From CAYUET01 sp964443875 (GTDB taxonomy: Bacteria; Auribacterota; JAFGBW01), in the NCBI GenBank assembly GCA_964443875.1, contig CAYUET010000013.1, positions 15,627 through 79,626 of the forward strand: a stretch of 64,000 bases of DNA, given 5' to 3'. The notes beneath the pieces were generated by a model. It ran no database searches, was not told the origin of the DNA, and saw only the letters and a program-made list of their open reading frames with translations. Shown here one piece after another: positions 16,826 through 25,228 of this stretch (position 1 is its first letter; each line of letters starts with the position of its first letter). A program made the position numbers and the translations under genes.

Positions 16826-17980
16826 ATGATGAAGATAAAAATAATACTGTTTCTATTATTATTCATGATTACCTTCTGGACGGGATACCTGATTTATACC
16901 TTCCCCGTTATAACGGCCAGGCCGGAGATCAAAAAAAACACCCCGTCAGAACCTCTACAACTCACCCCTCCCTCCCCTCAATTCACAGCCCCCGAATCCC
17001 CACCCTCACAACCTTCCCATAAGATCAAATGCCCCGTATGTTCATTCATCAACGAAAGAAAAGACCGCTACTGTTTAAACTGCACGGGGGAACTTTGGAA
17101 AATAACTCCGGAAGAATCCAACATTATCCAGCAAAAAAACAGGCAGCTTCTTCATCAGAGGAATCAAAGAGTATCGGCCATGGTAGAAAAAGAAAAAGCA
17201 TTCATTGTCAGACGTAATTTGTTTTTTTCAAGCAAGGAAGTCATTGAACGACTGAAAAAAATGGAAGGTTACACGGACATAAAAAAAGAGGAAATGGATA
17301 ATCTTCTCACAGATATAGCAAAATCTTATAACCTCATCATTCATTATACCTATGAACCTGTAGATTCTTTTTTACAATCCCTGAAGCACGATAAAATAGA
17401 GGCTTTTGCTCCGAACTTTAAAGATGTCATTCACACACTCAATAGCGTGGATGAATTCTTTTCACCTTATCCTGCTGATCTCATCCGCAAAGAAATCCGG
17501 GATCTTTATTTTATTTCCTCTCTGAAAGTAAACGGAAAACCCGCTGCAGGGCTGGCGCTCAATGGACGAAAAAAATTTCTTATCAGCTGTAACTCAACAC
17601 ACAACCGGATGGAAATTTTAAAAACATTCCATCATGAATTCACTCATCTTGTTGTGGGGCAAAACATAAAAATTTTCCCGATCTCTGAATGGCAAAAGGC
17701 CAATCCACCGGGATGGAAATACAAACAGGATTATTGGACTTCTAAAACTAAAAATAATTCAAATCAACCCGACAAAAAGTTTTTCAAGGAAGGCTTTATC
17801 CGGGAGTATGGACAGGAATCCATTGAAGAAGACATTGCGACAATATCAGAGGAACTTTTCACAGATACAGAAAAAGTCCTGACCCTTTCAAATCAATATC
17901 CTTCTCTCAATCAAAAAATAAACCTGCTGATTCAATTCTTTTCAAAACTTGGTGTGAAATTTAATATACCCGTATCTTAG
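16826..17980 (+). CDS. Membrane-anchored zinc-ribbon protein with an HExxH metalloprotease-like domain
   Basis: A 384-residue protein. An N-terminal anchor or signal (about residues 5-28) is followed by a Pro/Ser-rich linker and a zinc ribbon, CPVCSFINERKDRYCLNC (about 69-86). Residues 90-260 are mostly helical. The motif FHHEFTHLVV (about 267-276) matches the HExxH zinc-protease signature, and EEDIATISEEL about 65 residues later could supply the third ligand, as in gluzincins. It resembles the loosely defined 'putative zinc-binding metallo-peptidase' proteins in having both a zinc ribbon and HExxH, but I cannot assign it to a named family. It lies alone between the HAMP sensor and a convergent nuclease gene. 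The ribosome site is weak; two tandem ATG codons are present. Confidence 0.7.
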   Translation: MMKIKIILFLLLFMITFWTGYLIYTFPVITARPEIKKNTPSEPLQLTPPSPQFTAPESPPSQPSHKIKCPVCSFINERKDRYCLNCTGELWKITPEESNIIQQKNRQLLHQRNQRVSAMVEKEKAFIVRRNLFFSSKEVIERLKKMEGYTDIKKEEMDNLLTDIAKSYNLIIHYTYEPVDSFLQSLKHDKIEAFAPNFKDVIHTLNSVDEFFSPYPADLIRKEIRDLYFISSLKVNGKPAAGLALNGRKKFLISCNSTHNRMEILKTFHHEFTHLVVGQNIKIFPISEWQKANPPGWKYKQDYWTSKTKNNSNQPDKKFFKEGFIREYGQESIEEDIATISEELFTDTEKVLTLSNQYPSLNQKINLLIQFFSKLGVKFNIPVS

Positions 17981-18014
17981 CTCAGCTTGTCCGTCTACCA
18001 CCACTTTGCTTCTT

Positions 18015-18869
18015 TTAAAACTTTTTAGGGCTTATCACAACTTCCACTTCCGGTTTTTCTTTATTTTCTGAAAGAAAATTCCGAAAATCATCAAGATTCT
18101 CAATTCGATTTTCCGGATCATAAATAAAACATACTAATTTATTGCAGTCCGGGTTCTGTGAATAATGTGAAATATCGACAATTAACTGCTCTCTGATTTC
18201 TTTATCCGAGAAACCTTTACCCGTCATTTTCATTTCCAAAACAATCGATTCAGGTTTTAAAATAAAATCCATCCTTGCTGATTTCCCGGCAGAAAGAGGG
18301 GTAAAGATTTCAGGTCGAATATCATCAAAATATAGAATCAATAAAGAATGCATCAGATCCTGAACATCATATGCATCTTTTATAACTAAAGAAGGTCTAT
18401 TATCTTGTCGATGCTGCAATTGATTTACAAAGAGATGAAATCTATCCAGTATTCTTCTTAATTTCTCCATTGAAATTTTTTCTTCATTTTTCAAACCGCA
18501 AGTTTCTTTGATTTTTATGATTTCGAGGTATTCCATATCAAGAATATCAACAAACTTATGAAATTCATTCTTATCCCTGACAATGATTCTTATCTGACCT
18601 TCCCATCGATGCCTGCCAGCAATTAGATCAAAATTATTGATTAACTCGTGTTTTATAAGAAGTTTTGCAGCATTAAGACGTAATTCACAATATTGATCAC
18701 GTGAATGAATTGAATTCACCGGCAGAAACTCCGGAAAGCGCACAAGACTGCTGAAAACCGGAATATTAATTTCATCAGACAATTGAAATGCATCCCGAAT
18801 ATCAATGGAAAGATCATAAAGGGCTATAAATTTTTCACCTGTTAATTCTGATGTCCATGTAATAGACAT
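18015..18869 (-). CDS. Orphan PD-(D/E)XK nuclease-like protein (DpnII/MboI-type domain)
   Basis: A 284-residue protein. The C-terminal half reads YDVQDLMHSLLILYFDDIRP, then RMDFILKPESIVLEMKMT and CNKLVCFIYDPENRIEN. This is the PD-(D/E)XK core (Asp in RMDF, ExK in EMK) in the arrangement of the DpnII/MboI-type restriction endonuclease domain that occurs in many stand-alone proteins. The N-terminal 150 residues are helical and unassigned. No DNA methyltransferase or specificity subunit is nearby, so it need not be a restriction enzyme. It is convergent with the metalloprotease gene. A ribosome site AGGAAGAAGAG precedes the ATG. Confidence 0.7.
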   Translation of the reverse strand: MSITWTSELTGEKFIALYDLSIDIRDAFQLSDEINIPVFSSLVRFPEFLPVNSIHSRDQYCELRLNAAKLLIKHELINNFDLIAGRHRWEGQIRIIVRDKNEFHKFVDILDMEYLEIIKIKETCGLKNEEKISMEKLRRILDRFHLFVNQLQHRQDNRPSLVIKDAYDVQDLMHSLLILYFDDIRPEIFTPLSAGKSARMDFILKPESIVLEMKMTGKGFSDKEIREQLIVDISHYSQNPDCNKLVCFIYDPENRIENLDDFRNFLSENKEKPEVEVVISPKKF

Positions 18870-18991
18870 TAGCTCTTCTTCCTGGTATCCCCGTTGTAGA
18901 ACTTCTTAATTTTAAATATTAAACAGATTTTTCTCCGGAGTCTCAGTTCTCCTGTAACCTACAGGTCAGGATATTTTTTATATAAAATCTC

Positions 18992-20137
18992 TTATTTTTT
19001 ATTGATATTATGTCTTCTGGGTTTGCCTTCAATTCTTTCAATCGGGTCGTTGATAAAGACCTTTCCCAATCCAATTGCTGAAGTAAGAACTCCCCCTTTT
19101 CGATCCTCACTGATCCCATCTGTATATCCGAGATCTACAGGAACTTTACCTCTCCCGCCTTGTAAATCGACAACATAAGTCGGGCGAAGAAATCCTGTCG
19201 TGGTCCCGCAAAGATCTCTGCAGATTTCCTTGCCTTTGTTGATTTCGGTCCGAAAATGCCCCGTCCCCTCAACAAGATCCGCATAATAAAGATAATAAGG
19301 CCTTACGCCTATTCTCCCGAGAGCATGCACCAGTTCCCGCATAACATCTGTATCATCGTTCACACCCTTGAGCAAAACGGTCTGGTTGGATATAGGAATA
19401 CCAAGGTCACGTAAAGCTTTAACGGCCTGAAAACTCTGTTCTGTGATTTCATTCGGATGATTAAAATGGGTATTCACGAAAAGTTGAGGTTCATTTAATG
19501 TCCTGGGCGTATGTTTTTTAAGCATCTCGACGAATTCAATATCTTCTGTAATCTTTTGCGGCCATACGCAGGGAACTCTTGAGCCTATCCTTATCAAATC
19601 AAGATGGGGGATTTTTTTAAGATTCCCAAGAATTTCATCCAGTCGTCGCGTAGGTATCAAAAACGGATCTCCTCCGGAAAGCAGGACATCCCGAATATCT
19701 TCATGTTCTGCAATATATTCAATTCCTTGATTAATATCTTCTAACGAGGGATTTTTATAGTCATCACCCACTTTTCTTTTTCGTGTACAGAATCGGCAGT
19801 ACATTGAGCACTCGTTTGACACGAACAATAATACTCTGTCCGGATACCGGTGAATGATTGTCCGGGGTCCGCCCAGGGGAATATCTCCCTCTTCATCCAG
19901 GGGATCTTCAGACAGATCCATATAATGCTCAAGTTCCTCCACATCAGGAATGGCCTGTTTCCAGATACCGTCATCAATCTTTTCAATAAGACTTAAGTAA
20001 TACGTATTAACCCTCATCGGATATTTAGCTATGACATCCTTAAGTCTTGGATCAACTTTTGCCTTCTGCCCTGTAAGCCATTTATCAAGATCCTCAAATG
20101 TCCTTATTGAATTCTTTAAAATATCCTTATACGACAT
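18992..20137 (-). CDS. kamA: KamA-family radical SAM aminomutase (lysine 2,3-aminomutase type)
   Basis: About 381 residues from ATG 20137, which has GGAGA five to nine bases upstream; an upstream frame to 20203 has no such site. The radical SAM cluster motif CSMYCRFCTRKRKVG (CxxxCxxC) is followed by family blocks NTHFNHPNEIT and LLKGVNDD. The PLP-binding motif QGGRGKVPVDLGY carries the PLP lysine. The family interconverts alpha- and beta-amino acids; lysine 2,3-aminomutase makes L-beta-lysine for fermentation or osmolytes, while EpmB acts in EF-P modification. The length and motifs favour the true KamA branch over the shorter EpmB. No other lysine-fermentation genes lie nearby. Confidence 0.88.
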   Translation of the reverse strand: MSYKDILKNSIRTFEDLDKWLTGQKAKVDPRLKDVIAKYPMRVNTYYLSLIEKIDDGIWKQAIPDVEELEHYMDLSEDPLDEEGDIPLGGPRTIIHRYPDRVLLFVSNECSMYCRFCTRKRKVGDDYKNPSLEDINQGIEYIAEHEDIRDVLLSGGDPFLIPTRRLDEILGNLKKIPHLDLIRIGSRVPCVWPQKITEDIEFVEMLKKHTPRTLNEPQLFVNTHFNHPNEITEQSFQAVKALRDLGIPISNQTVLLKGVNDDTDVMRELVHALGRIGVRPYYLYYADLVEGTGHFRTEINKGKEICRDLCGTTTGFLRPTYVVDLQGGRGKVPVDLGYTDGISEDRKGGVLTSAIGLGKVFINDPIERIEGKPRRHNINKK

Positions 20138-20455
20138 TGAGAATTCTCCTTTTCTCTCTATAAATATTGGTAAATCATTGGATAATGATAAGTATAATTT
20201 CAACCATGTTAAAAATATTATAACCGTGCTATTTTATCAAATCAGGTCTTCAGTATCAAGCAGCTTCAGAAACTTATTCTTCATAATAAAATTTACGGCT
20301 GAATAAAAAATTTCAGATATCGGAAAAATGTCGAAATATCGCGGAAATTAACTCAGGAGAAAAACAGCTTTCAGAATTCCATAATCTTCCGTATTTAGAT
20401 TGATAATTTAAATTAAACTTGTGAAAATACCTTTATATACTTTATAAACAGGCCT
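20138..20455. other. Divergent intergenic region between kamA and the DTW gene
   Basis: About 318 AT-rich bases between two divergent genes. It must hold promoters for both. I see no clear consensus promoter, operator or structured RNA element. Confidence 0.4.
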
Positions 20456-21169
20456 ATGCTTCAAAAAATAAAATTCTCAGAAATCCCTCAAATCAAACAT
20501 CGCGAGCAATGCTATACCTGTTTCCGCGCAAAAATAAATTGTCTGTGCGACAACATAAAGCCTTTTTCAACAAAAATGCACTTTGTCATCCTGATGCACA
20601 CCAAGGAAGCCAGGAGGGAAAAAACAGGGACTGCCCGGCTTGCAAAATTATGCCTGACCAATGCAGAACTTTTAATCGGAAATGATTTCAGTCAGAATGA
20701 GCGTGTGAATGCGCTGATCCAGGATCCCGCTTATTATCCTCTGGTTTTATTTCCCGGCCGCAATGCCCTGAATTTCTCCGCTCATGGCAACAGCCGTCTT
20801 AATCCCAAAGGAAAAAAACTTCTGATTTTTGTCATAGACGGAACCTGGTCCTGTGCAAAAAAAATTTTGAATAAAAGTTCAAACCTCCAGCTCCTTCCTA
20901 GGCTTTCTTTTTCCAAAAGCTATATCTCGCGGTTTATCATCAAGCGACAACCCAAAGAACATTGTATTTCCACCATAGAGGCCATCTATTATTTATGCAA
21001 AGAGGCCGAGAAGGCCGGATGTGAAAACCTTGAGAAGCAGCCTGAAATCCTCATGCTTCTTTTCAAAAAACTTGTCAATACTCAGATCTCGTATCAACAT
21101 AAAGCGGCTCAGGTCCAGCACGTGAAGGAAGGGGATATCCTGAAAGCCACGCGTGGAATCCGTAATTGA
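20456..21169 (+). CDS. DTW-domain tRNA-uridine aminocarboxypropyltransferase
   Basis: A 237-residue protein with the N-terminal zinc-type Cys cluster CYTCFRAKINCLCDNI (about residues 20-35), the HTKEARREKTGTARL block and VIDGTWSCAKKI (about 125-136), which holds the signature DTW-like tripeptide (here GTW after Asp). Proteins of this family (TapT/YfiP, TuaA) transfer the 3-amino-3-carboxypropyl group from SAM to uridine of tRNA, giving acp3U. The length agrees with the family. The gene is followed after 66 bases by a membrane protein in the same direction, with no functional link visible. Confidence 0.88.
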   Translation: MLQKIKFSEIPQIKHREQCYTCFRAKINCLCDNIKPFSTKMHFVILMHTKEARREKTGTARLAKLCLTNAELLIGNDFSQNERVNALIQDPAYYPLVLFPGRNALNFSAHGNSRLNPKGKKLLIFVIDGTWSCAKKILNKSSNLQLLPRLSFSKSYISRFIIKRQPKEHCISTIEAIYYLCKEAEKAGCENLEKQPEILMLLFKKLVNTQISYQHKAAQVQHVKEGDILKATRGIRN

Positions 21170-21235
21170 TTCCTGCGAAAAAATCTCTTGATTTAATACT
21201 TGTTTTTCAACTCATAAAAATGTTTTATTTTTAAA

Positions 21236-22753
21236 ATGAAAACTTACTTATCCCCTGCCGCAAATTCAAATTATTCCGCTCTTTTTGCCATCATTCTTAT
21301 AAGTTTAGCTATCTTTTATTTCTTTCCCGTTTTATTTGTCAATTATTTCTGTGATGATTACAGCATCATTAAATATAATCCCCACCTTGAAAACCCTGCC
21401 AGTCTTTTTCAAATCTTCACAAATCAAGCCATTACAACCGGAGATGCCTCATGCTTTGACAATCAGATTTACAGACCTTTCCGGACCCTTTATTACATTT
21501 TTGTCGTATTTTTTTTCGGAAAAAATCCCATCATTTTTCATTTTTTAAATTTGATATGGCATATCGGAACTGTTGCGGGCCTCTATCTGCTTTTCATAAA
21601 AGAATGCCCCTCCCTGTTTAACCGCTGTCTTTCAATATTTCTCTGCCTCACTTTTTTATTTCACCCCCTTCATCTTGAAAATATCAATACCCTTAATGCT
21701 GTCGGCGATATTTTAGGATCATTATTATGTTTGGCCTGTATGCTGATCCTTTCTCATTCCGATAAGTTTTCCGAAAAACAGGTCACATTGCTGTTTATTT
21801 TGTGTTACAGTGCCATGCTTTTTAAGGAAATCTTCATTACCCTTCCGATTATTTTAATCCTTTATTTTTTTTCAAAACTCAGCAGAACTCAAATCCTGAT
21901 ATTGTTTTCCTCCTCTTTACTCTATTTTCTTCAACGCTGCTGCATAGTAAAAGCCCTGGCTCAAAAAACGGATACCCTGAATTTCTTTCAGCATATCCTC
22001 TATATTTTTCAGACGATCACCGCTTACCTGATTAATTATATTTTTCCGGTTAATCTTTCACAGGCTTATTTACCCGCTTCATTTCCCTATCTGAATTTTT
22101 TTATTCCCGCCCTCCTTCTCATTCTCTTCTTTTTCTATTATCTGACCCAAAAACGCTCCTGCGGCAGAACCTATCTTCTTTATTTACTGGCCTTTCTCAT
22201 TTCCATGATCCCCATTTCAAATTTAATTCCTATCCGGACATTCATTAACGACAGACTGTTTTATTTTCCCTCTCTCATCCTGTTCATTTCTCTTTATTCT
22301 CTATCGGTTAAACTGAAGATTGAAGTCAAAAAAAACTTTTACAGCCTTACGCTTTGTTTCCTTTTATTTGCATACACTTTTTTCCTCTTTTTTTCCGGAT
22401 ACAAAAGAAATCTGGAATGGCTTGATCAGGGAACCCTTCTTCATAAATCATGGATAAAAACACAGGAACCTGTCTTATTATGGAACATGGTCTATACACT
22501 GTATCAGGAACAGCAATATGAAAGGCTTCTCCGCTTTATTGAAAAAAATCCTCCTGTTCTCTCTGAAAATGAAATCCCCAGGTATTATAAAATACTCTGC
22601 ATGGCCGCCATTAAATCCCAAAAAAACGATTTGGCCCGATTTTATTATTCTCAGCTCCAAAGCATTGCAGAATCAGATACAAAAAACATTATTTCTGAAC
22701 CGGAATGGAAAACCTTCAGTCAAAAAATAAGCCAATATAAAATTTGGAATTAA
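21236..22753 (+). CDS. Polytopic GT-C/TMTC-like membrane protein
   Basis: A 505-residue protein with about nine to eleven hydrophobic helices up to residue 395, then a soluble helical tail (about 400-505) that could be TPR-like. The first loop, VNYFCDDYSIIKYNP, has the acidic pair placed just after helix 1 that marks the GT-C glycosyltransferase fold, and YRPFRTLYYIFVV is the 'YRPl..l.y' piece seen in TMTC-type and related proteins. Such proteins transfer sugars from polyprenyl-phosphate donors. No substrate can be assigned. It precedes a fused aminopropyltransferase by 243 bases on the same strand. Confidence 0.65.
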   Translation: MKTYLSPAANSNYSALFAIILISLAIFYFFPVLFVNYFCDDYSIIKYNPHLENPASLFQIFTNQAITTGDASCFDNQIYRPFRTLYYIFVVFFFGKNPIIFHFLNLIWHIGTVAGLYLLFIKECPSLFNRCLSIFLCLTFLFHPLHLENINTLNAVGDILGSLLCLACMLILSHSDKFSEKQVTLLFILCYSAMLFKEIFITLPIILILYFFSKLSRTQILILFSSSLLYFLQRCCIVKALAQKTDTLNFFQHILYIFQTITAYLINYIFPVNLSQAYLPASFPYLNFFIPALLLILFFFYYLTQKRSCGRTYLLYLLAFLISMIPISNLIPIRTFINDRLFYFPSLILFISLYSLSVKLKIEVKKNFYSLTLCFLLFAYTFFLFFSGYKRNLEWLDQGTLLHKSWIKTQEPVLLWNMVYTLYQEQQYERLLRFIEKNPPVLSENEIPRYYKILCMAAIKSQKNDLARFYYSQLQSIAESDTKNIISEPEWKTFSQKISQYKIWN

Positions 22754-22996
22754 CCCGTATTGTTCCATCCTTCCAGATACTATAGACACTTTAATCACAG
22801 GGAAGAATTATCCCCATTCCTTTTTTACCGAAAGAAAACCTTTTATCTGCACAAACCTGTTCGTAAAGCTCAGGTTAATCCATATATTTTTAACAATTGA
22901 AGAAAAATTTATTTATTTTCAGTTATTCTAATGATAAAAGAATGTTTTAAACATTTCTCAAAAATCATGTAATGAATAATTCCCTAAAGGAACTCA

Positions 22997-25192
22997 ATGA
23001 AACAAACATTTAATAAAAGCATTCTTCAAATTATCTTTTTCATGTTTTTTCTTTCTGGTTTTTGCGGCCTGCTTTATCAGATCATCTGGATACGCATGGC
23101 CTATGCTTTTTTCGGCGTTATTACCCCTGTTCTGTCCGTCGTCATCTCTGTTTTCATGCTGGGGCTTTCCATCGGATCATGGCTTGGAGGAAAATATATT
23201 TCAAAATTCAGCGATCGTTTAAAAATCAATCCTGTCTATCTTTACGGTTTACTGGAATTTCTAATAGGCATTGCGGCTCTCTTCATTCACAGGGAATACC
23301 AGATCGGCGAACAGCTTTTACTCCCTTTAGGGGAAATGAATTCCTTTTCTTTCCTTCTGTTTTCAGCTCTGATTCTCACTTTTACAATTCTGCCTGTCTG
23401 CACCCTGATGGGAATGACTTTTCCCTTTATGATGGAATTTTTAAAAAAATATGCCCCTTCAAGTGAAAAAAGTTTCAGTTTCCTTTATTTTGCAAATGTT
23501 CTTGGCGCACTTTCAGGGACCCTTCTGACAGCCTGGGTCCTTATTGAATTATACGGATTTCAATATACCGTCTATGTCGGGATGATTTTTAATTTCACCA
23601 TCGGCCTGCTGGCTTTCCTTTTGGGAAAACATTCCCTGAGTCCCGCCCCCTTAAATACTCCGGCAAACCTGACGGAAAAAGATAAAAACCTGATATTCCT
23701 GAATACTCAACACAAAACCTTCTGGACCGGAGTTCTTCTTTTCAGCACTGGATTTATTTCCATGAGCATGGAAGTGATCTGGACACGGGCCTTTACTCCG
23801 GTGATACTGACAACAACTTACGCTTTTGCTTCCATACTGGCTGTTTATCTCCTTTCAACCTGGATCGGTTCATTCCTCTATAGAACACTCATTCAGAAAC
23901 AATATCTCATTTCTATTGAGAAATCTGTGGCACTTCTCTCCCTTGCATCCTTTTTCCCCATTATCATGAATGATCCCAGGCTCGCCTGCGGAAAACTGAC
24001 CATCCTCCTGAGCATCGCCCCCCTTTGCGGAATCCTGGGATTTATTACCCCGGCCCTGATAGACAGCTATTCCGGCGGTAATCCTGAAAAAGCCGGAAAA
24101 GTTTACGCTTTAAATATTATCGGATGCATTCTCGGCCCTCTATTCGCCTCCTATCTCTTTCTTCCTTATCTGGGGACAACCCATTCTTTAATGCTGCTCT
24201 CCGCTTTCTTTATTCTTTTTTTCCTGCTCATGATAAAAAAAGAAGTCTTGAGCCATTTATGGTCTTTGCTTGCCCTTCTGGCCTTTGCCCTCCTGATTCC
24301 GGGAACAGCCTTCATGACTCAAAGCTATGATGAGCACTTTGCACAAACACCCGGATATCATGTAAAACGGGACTACTCCGCCACTATCGTTTACGGGGAA
24401 ACAGGAATGAATAAACAACTTTACGTCAACGGGATTGGAATCACCTGTCTTACCCCCATCACCAAACTCATGGCTCACATCCCCTGCCTTTATTATCCTG
24501 GCCAGCCTGAAAAAGCACTTGTAATCTGCCTTGGAATGGGCACCACCTACAGATCTCTTTTAAGCTGGAATATGAAGGTCACTGCGGTAGAACTTGTTCC
24601 TGCCGTTAAAGAGGCTCTCCCGTTCTTTTTCCAGGACATTGTTCCGAATCCGCAGGGAACTGTCGTCGTAGACGACGGCCGGAGATTTTTAAAAAGAACA
24701 AGAGAACGGTATGATGTCATCTGCATAGACCCCCCTCCTCCTCTTGAAGCCGCGGGATCAAGCCTTCTTTATTCGGAAGAATTTCTTGAAGAAGTAAAAC
24801 AGCATCTTTCTCCCAATGGAATTCTGCAGCACTGGTGTCCCGGCGGAGAAAAAAAAATCATCAATGCCATCGCCCGCTCCATTTCAAATGTATTTCCTTA
24901 TACCCATTCTTTCATATCCATTGAAGGCTGGGGGGTTCACTTCATCGCTTCCATAAATCCTCTCTCATCAAAACAGTTAAAAGAATTGGCCGGGAAAATG
25001 CCTGAAACAGCCGGAAAAGATCTGAAGGAATGGTATGCCCCCCATATTTCCATAGAAGAAATTCTCGAGACTCAATCCTCAAAAAAATTCAATATTAAAA
25101 AGGTGCTTATGAACGATCCATCGGTTTATATTTCAGATGACAGGCCCTACAATGAATACTTTTTCCTGAGGCGACTGTTTAATGAATCCTGA
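22997..25192 (+). CDS. Membrane-fused spermidine synthase-like protein
   Basis: A 731-residue fusion. Residues 1-440 hold about a dozen membrane helices in an MFS-like pattern, opening with FCGLLYQIIWIRM and a GSWLGGKY turn. Residues 470-731 form a spermidine-synthase-type SAM methyltransferase fold: the glycine-rich loop is ALVICLGMGTTYRSL, and YDVICIDPPPP follows the strand 4 position. Similar 'fused MFS/spermidine synthase' genes occur in many environmental bacteria, and their real substrates are poorly known; polyamine synthesis itself is unproven. The ribosome site AAAGGAAC lies 6 bases before the ATG. Confidence 0.82.
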   Translation: MKQTFNKSILQIIFFMFFLSGFCGLLYQIIWIRMAYAFFGVITPVLSVVISVFMLGLSIGSWLGGKYISKFSDRLKINPVYLYGLLEFLIGIAALFIHREYQIGEQLLLPLGEMNSFSFLLFSALILTFTILPVCTLMGMTFPFMMEFLKKYAPSSEKSFSFLYFANVLGALSGTLLTAWVLIELYGFQYTVYVGMIFNFTIGLLAFLLGKHSLSPAPLNTPANLTEKDKNLIFLNTQHKTFWTGVLLFSTGFISMSMEVIWTRAFTPVILTTTYAFASILAVYLLSTWIGSFLYRTLIQKQYLISIEKSVALLSLASFFPIIMNDPRLACGKLTILLSIAPLCGILGFITPALIDSYSGGNPEKAGKVYALNIIGCILGPLFASYLFLPYLGTTHSLMLLSAFFILFFLLMIKKEVLSHLWSLLALLAFALLIPGTAFMTQSYDEHFAQTPGYHVKRDYSATIVYGETGMNKQLYVNGIGITCLTPITKLMAHIPCLYYPGQPEKALVICLGMGTTYRSLLSWNMKVTAVELVPAVKEALPFFFQDIVPNPQGTVVVDDGRRFLKRTRERYDVICIDPPPPLEAAGSSLLYSEEFLEEVKQHLSPNGILQHWCPGGEKKIINAIARSISNVFPYTHSFISIEGWGVHFIASINPLSSKQLKELAGKMPETAGKDLKEWYAPHISIEEILETQSSKKFNIKKVLMNDPSVYISDDRPYNEYFFLRRLFNES

Positions 25193-25228
25193 GGAAGCCT
25201 GTCGGGCCGTTTAAAACAGAAAGAAATT

